A stretch of 64,000 bases of DNA from Paraflavitalea soli (GTDB lineage: Bacteria > Bacteroidota > Bacteroidia > Chitinophagales > Chitinophagaceae): the NCBI RefSeq assembly GCF_003555545.1, contig NZ_CP032157.1:872546-936545 (forward strand). Reading direction: 5' to 3'. Position 1 is the stretch's first letter. The number at the start of each line of letters is the position of its first letter. The position numbers and the translations under genes were made by a program. Below the pieces are notes generated by a model. It was not told where the DNA came from and did not search any database. It worked only from the letters and a program-made list of their open reading frames with translations. Of the stretch, positions 62,231 to 64,000 are shown piece after piece.

Positions 62231-64000
62231 ATGCCCATGTATCAACGCGTATTATCAGTTCGTCTTCATTGCATCAGCAAGTTATTGTTGTTGATGTGTT
62301 GTATGTGCAGTACAGCGATCGTGTCCGCTCAGTCAGTGAAGATCGATACTTCCCGGATCATGGGCCACCCCAGGTTATTGCTGCTGCCGGGACAGGAAGA
62401 AGGCATTAAGAAAAACATAGCTTCCAATATAGCCTGGGGTAAAGTGCACGCCGATATACTGGAGGCCTGCGACAGCCTGCTGGATAAACCTGCTTTGGAG
62501 CGGGTGTTGATCGGCCGGCGTTTACTGGACAAATCAAGAGAAGCGCTGCGGCGTATCTTCTTCCTGTCCTATGCCTGGCGTATGAGCGGCAAAAAGAAAT
62601 ACTTCAGGCGCTGTGAGGAAGAGTTATTGGCTATATCTGCCTTTACGGACTGGAACCCTTCGCATTTTCTCGATGTGGCTGAGATGACGATGGCGGCAGG
62701 CATTGGATACGACTGGTTGTACAAAGATCTGTCGCCCGCTTCCCGTCAACGGATCAGTGAGGCAGTGATCACAAAAGGGCTGACCCCTTCGCTGGAAGAA
62801 AAATACAATGGATGGCTCAGGGGTAAGAACAACTGGAACCAGGTATGTAATGCTGGTATCTCTTTTGGAGCAGCAGCAGTCTATGAAAGCCGGCCTGCCC
62901 TGGCCGCTCAGCTCATCGAAAGGGCCATACAGAGTGTGCAAATACCCATGAAGGAATATGCGCCTGATGGTAATTATACCGAAGGGTACAGTTACTGGGC
63001 TTATGGCACCAGCTACAATGTGTTTTTGATCAGTTTGCTTGAACAATTGTTTGGTACAGACTATAGTCTTTCGCAACTGCCCGGCTTCCTGAAAACGCCT
63101 TTCTTCTATGAGCATGTAGTTGGTCTTTCCGGTAAACCTTTCAACTACTCCGATTGTGGTGATGGAACGGAGGGGCTGCAACCGGCCATGTTCTGGTTTG
63201 CCAATAAACTAAAAGACCCTTCTGTACTGTGGCAGGAAAAAGACAATTTGGAGAAAGGCAGATCAATGGCCAAATGGAACCGTTTTCTGCCTGCTGCTAT
63301 GATATGGGGCAAAGATGTTGATGTGACTGCTGTACCGTCTCCTGCTGCTACCTGGGTAGGCGATGGCGAAAACCCGGTAGCGCTGCTGCGTACTTCCTGG
63401 AACAAACAGTCGGGCATTTTCATAGGCTTTAAAGGGGGCACTCCTGCTGCAGGACATGGGCATATGGATGCAGGTTCTTTTGTGCTGGATGCTGAAGGCG
63501 TACGCTGGTCGGCCGACCTGGGCATGCAGGGCTACGAGTCGCTGGAATCGAAAGGATTGCAGATATGGGATATGGGCCAGGCTTCTGACCGGTGGAAAGT
63601 ATTTCGCTACAGCAATTTTTCACACAGTACCATCACCGTCAATAAGGCACTGCAACAGGTAAATGGCCGAGCTACTTTTCTAAAGCATTCCGGTGACTCT
63701 TTATTTACCCGGGCCGTGATGGACCTGGGGTCATTGTATGCCGGCAGTCTCACCAAAGCAGTACGGGGCATTGCTATCGCGAACAAACAATACGTGACCG
63801 TGCGCGATGAATGGGAAGCCGGTGATAGCACCTGCACGGTGCGCTGGGCCATGCTTACACCTGCCCATGTAGTATCGATCGATAAAAACCAGGTACAACT
63901 GCAAAACAATGGTAAAAAGCTGACCTTATACGTAAACGGCCTGCCCGAAGGAGCGGCATTAAGAACCTGGCCTACAGATCCTCCCAACAGTTATGATGCC
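62231..64000 (+). CDS. Heparinase II/III family polysaccharide lyase (cut by window edge)
   Basis: The frame is open to the last base, so 590 residues are visible and the C-terminus is missing. A signal peptide ends near residue 34 (IVSAQ). An alpha-toroid follows, with NNWNQVCNAG (Asn200-203), GNYTEGYSYWAYGTSYN (tyrosines near 252-258) and the beta-sandwich with AGHGHMDAGSFVLDAEG (His409, His411, Asp413) and WSADLG. Asn, Tyr and His in this order form the catalytic set of the PL12, PL15, PL17 and PL21 lyases. It cleaves uronic-acid polysaccharide by beta-elimination, giving the unsaturated ends that GH88 removes. The gene is 12 bases after the previous stop. The ATG at 62237 is an alternative start. 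Substrate class is uncertain. Confidence 0.88.
   Translation, partial: MPMYQRVLSVRLHCISKLLLLMCCMCSTAIVSAQSVKIDTSRIMGHPRLLLLPGQEEGIKKNIASNIAWGKVHADILEACDSLLDKPALERVLIGRRLLDKSREALRRIFFLSYAWRMSGKKKYFRRCEEELLAISAFTDWNPSHFLDVAEMTMAAGIGYDWLYKDLSPASRQRISEAVITKGLTPSLEEKYNGWLRGKNNWNQVCNAGISFGAAAVYESRPALAAQLIERAIQSVQIPMKEYAPDGNYTEGYSYWAYGTSYNVFLISLLEQLFGTDYSLSQLPGFLKTPFFYEHVVGLSGKPFNYSDCGDGTEGLQPAMFWFANKLKDPSVLWQEKDNLEKGRSMAKWNRFLPAAMIWGKDVDVTAVPSPAATWVGDGENPVALLRTSWNKQSGIFIGFKGGTPAAGHGHMDAGSFVLDAEGVRWSADLGMQGYESLESKGLQIWDMGQASDRWKVFRYSNFSHSTITVNKALQQVNGRATFLKHSGDSLFTRAVMDLGSLYAGSLTKAVRGIAIANKQYVTVRDEWEAGDSTCTVRWAMLTPAHVVSIDKNQVQLQNNGKKLTLYVNGLPEGAALRTWPTDPPNSYDA

Overview
The window looks like chromosomal DNA of a Bacteroidota bacterium, most likely a soil or plant-associated member of the Chitinophagaceae (family placement is inference from gene content, not from an alignment). 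The reasons are a SusC/SusD pair beside a hybrid two-component sensor, C-terminal type IX secretion (T9SS) sorting domains, many SP-II lipoproteins, a futalosine-pathway menaquinone gene, DUF3667, a dnaE/trxA neighbourhood, and upstream motifs matching the Bacteroidota TAnnTTTG minus-7 box. No rRNA, tRNA, CRISPR array, IS element or prophage was seen.

Layout. 1-3063: the end of one and all of a second FtsX/MacB-type permease. 3240-10680: a mixed block with a secreted unknown, a DUF1080 protein, a run of Rieske oxygenase, amino-acid permease and amidohydrolase that may form a catabolic unit, a cupin, and a membrane-anchored HU-like protein. 10742-17227: FKBP lipoprotein, L-serine dehydratase, an LCMT-like methyltransferase, aminofutalosine synthase MqnE and a nucleoside transporter. 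17336-20926: two tandem paralogous lipoproteins whose architecture recalls animal FAM171/CILP ectodomains. 21137-25250: thioredoxin and DNA polymerase III alpha. 25540-35045: NlpC/P60 lipoprotein, rhomboid protease, DUF3667 protein, M1 peptidase, a lone peptide-binding lipoprotein, a hydrolase with the complete residue signature of fluoroacetate dehalogenase, and a LytTR-type two-component pair. 35275-44522: a TlpA-like protein, an OmpA-like outer membrane protein, a 1334-residue T9SS-secreted beta-helix/MBG protein, a tiny membrane protein whose stop overlaps that gene's start, and a membrane-spanning TPR/helix-turn-helix regulator.

44836-64000 is the carbohydrate region. A GH11 xylanase lipoprotein and a SUMF1-like lipoprotein follow a 1373-residue hybrid two-component sensor. 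Diverging from the sensor gene is a polysaccharide utilization operon: susC, susD, a DUF5017 lipoprotein, a GH88 unsaturated glucuronyl hydrolase, a T9SS-sorted protein, a large protein joining a repetitive N-terminal half to a glycosidase-like half, and a heparinase II/III-type lyase cut by the right edge. The lyase and GH88 together imply a uronic-acid polysaccharide: the lyase cleaves and leaves an unsaturated uronyl end, which GH88 removes. A 32-bp interrupted palindrome sits between the sensor and susC and is the best operator candidate.

Most novel items: the PUL with its two unassigned proteins, the 48-residue membrane protein coupled to the giant secreted protein, the dehalogenase-like enzyme, and the FAM171-like lipoprotein pair. 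Several gene starts were moved inward from the longest open frame to fit signal peptides or promoters; each case is stated in its entry.
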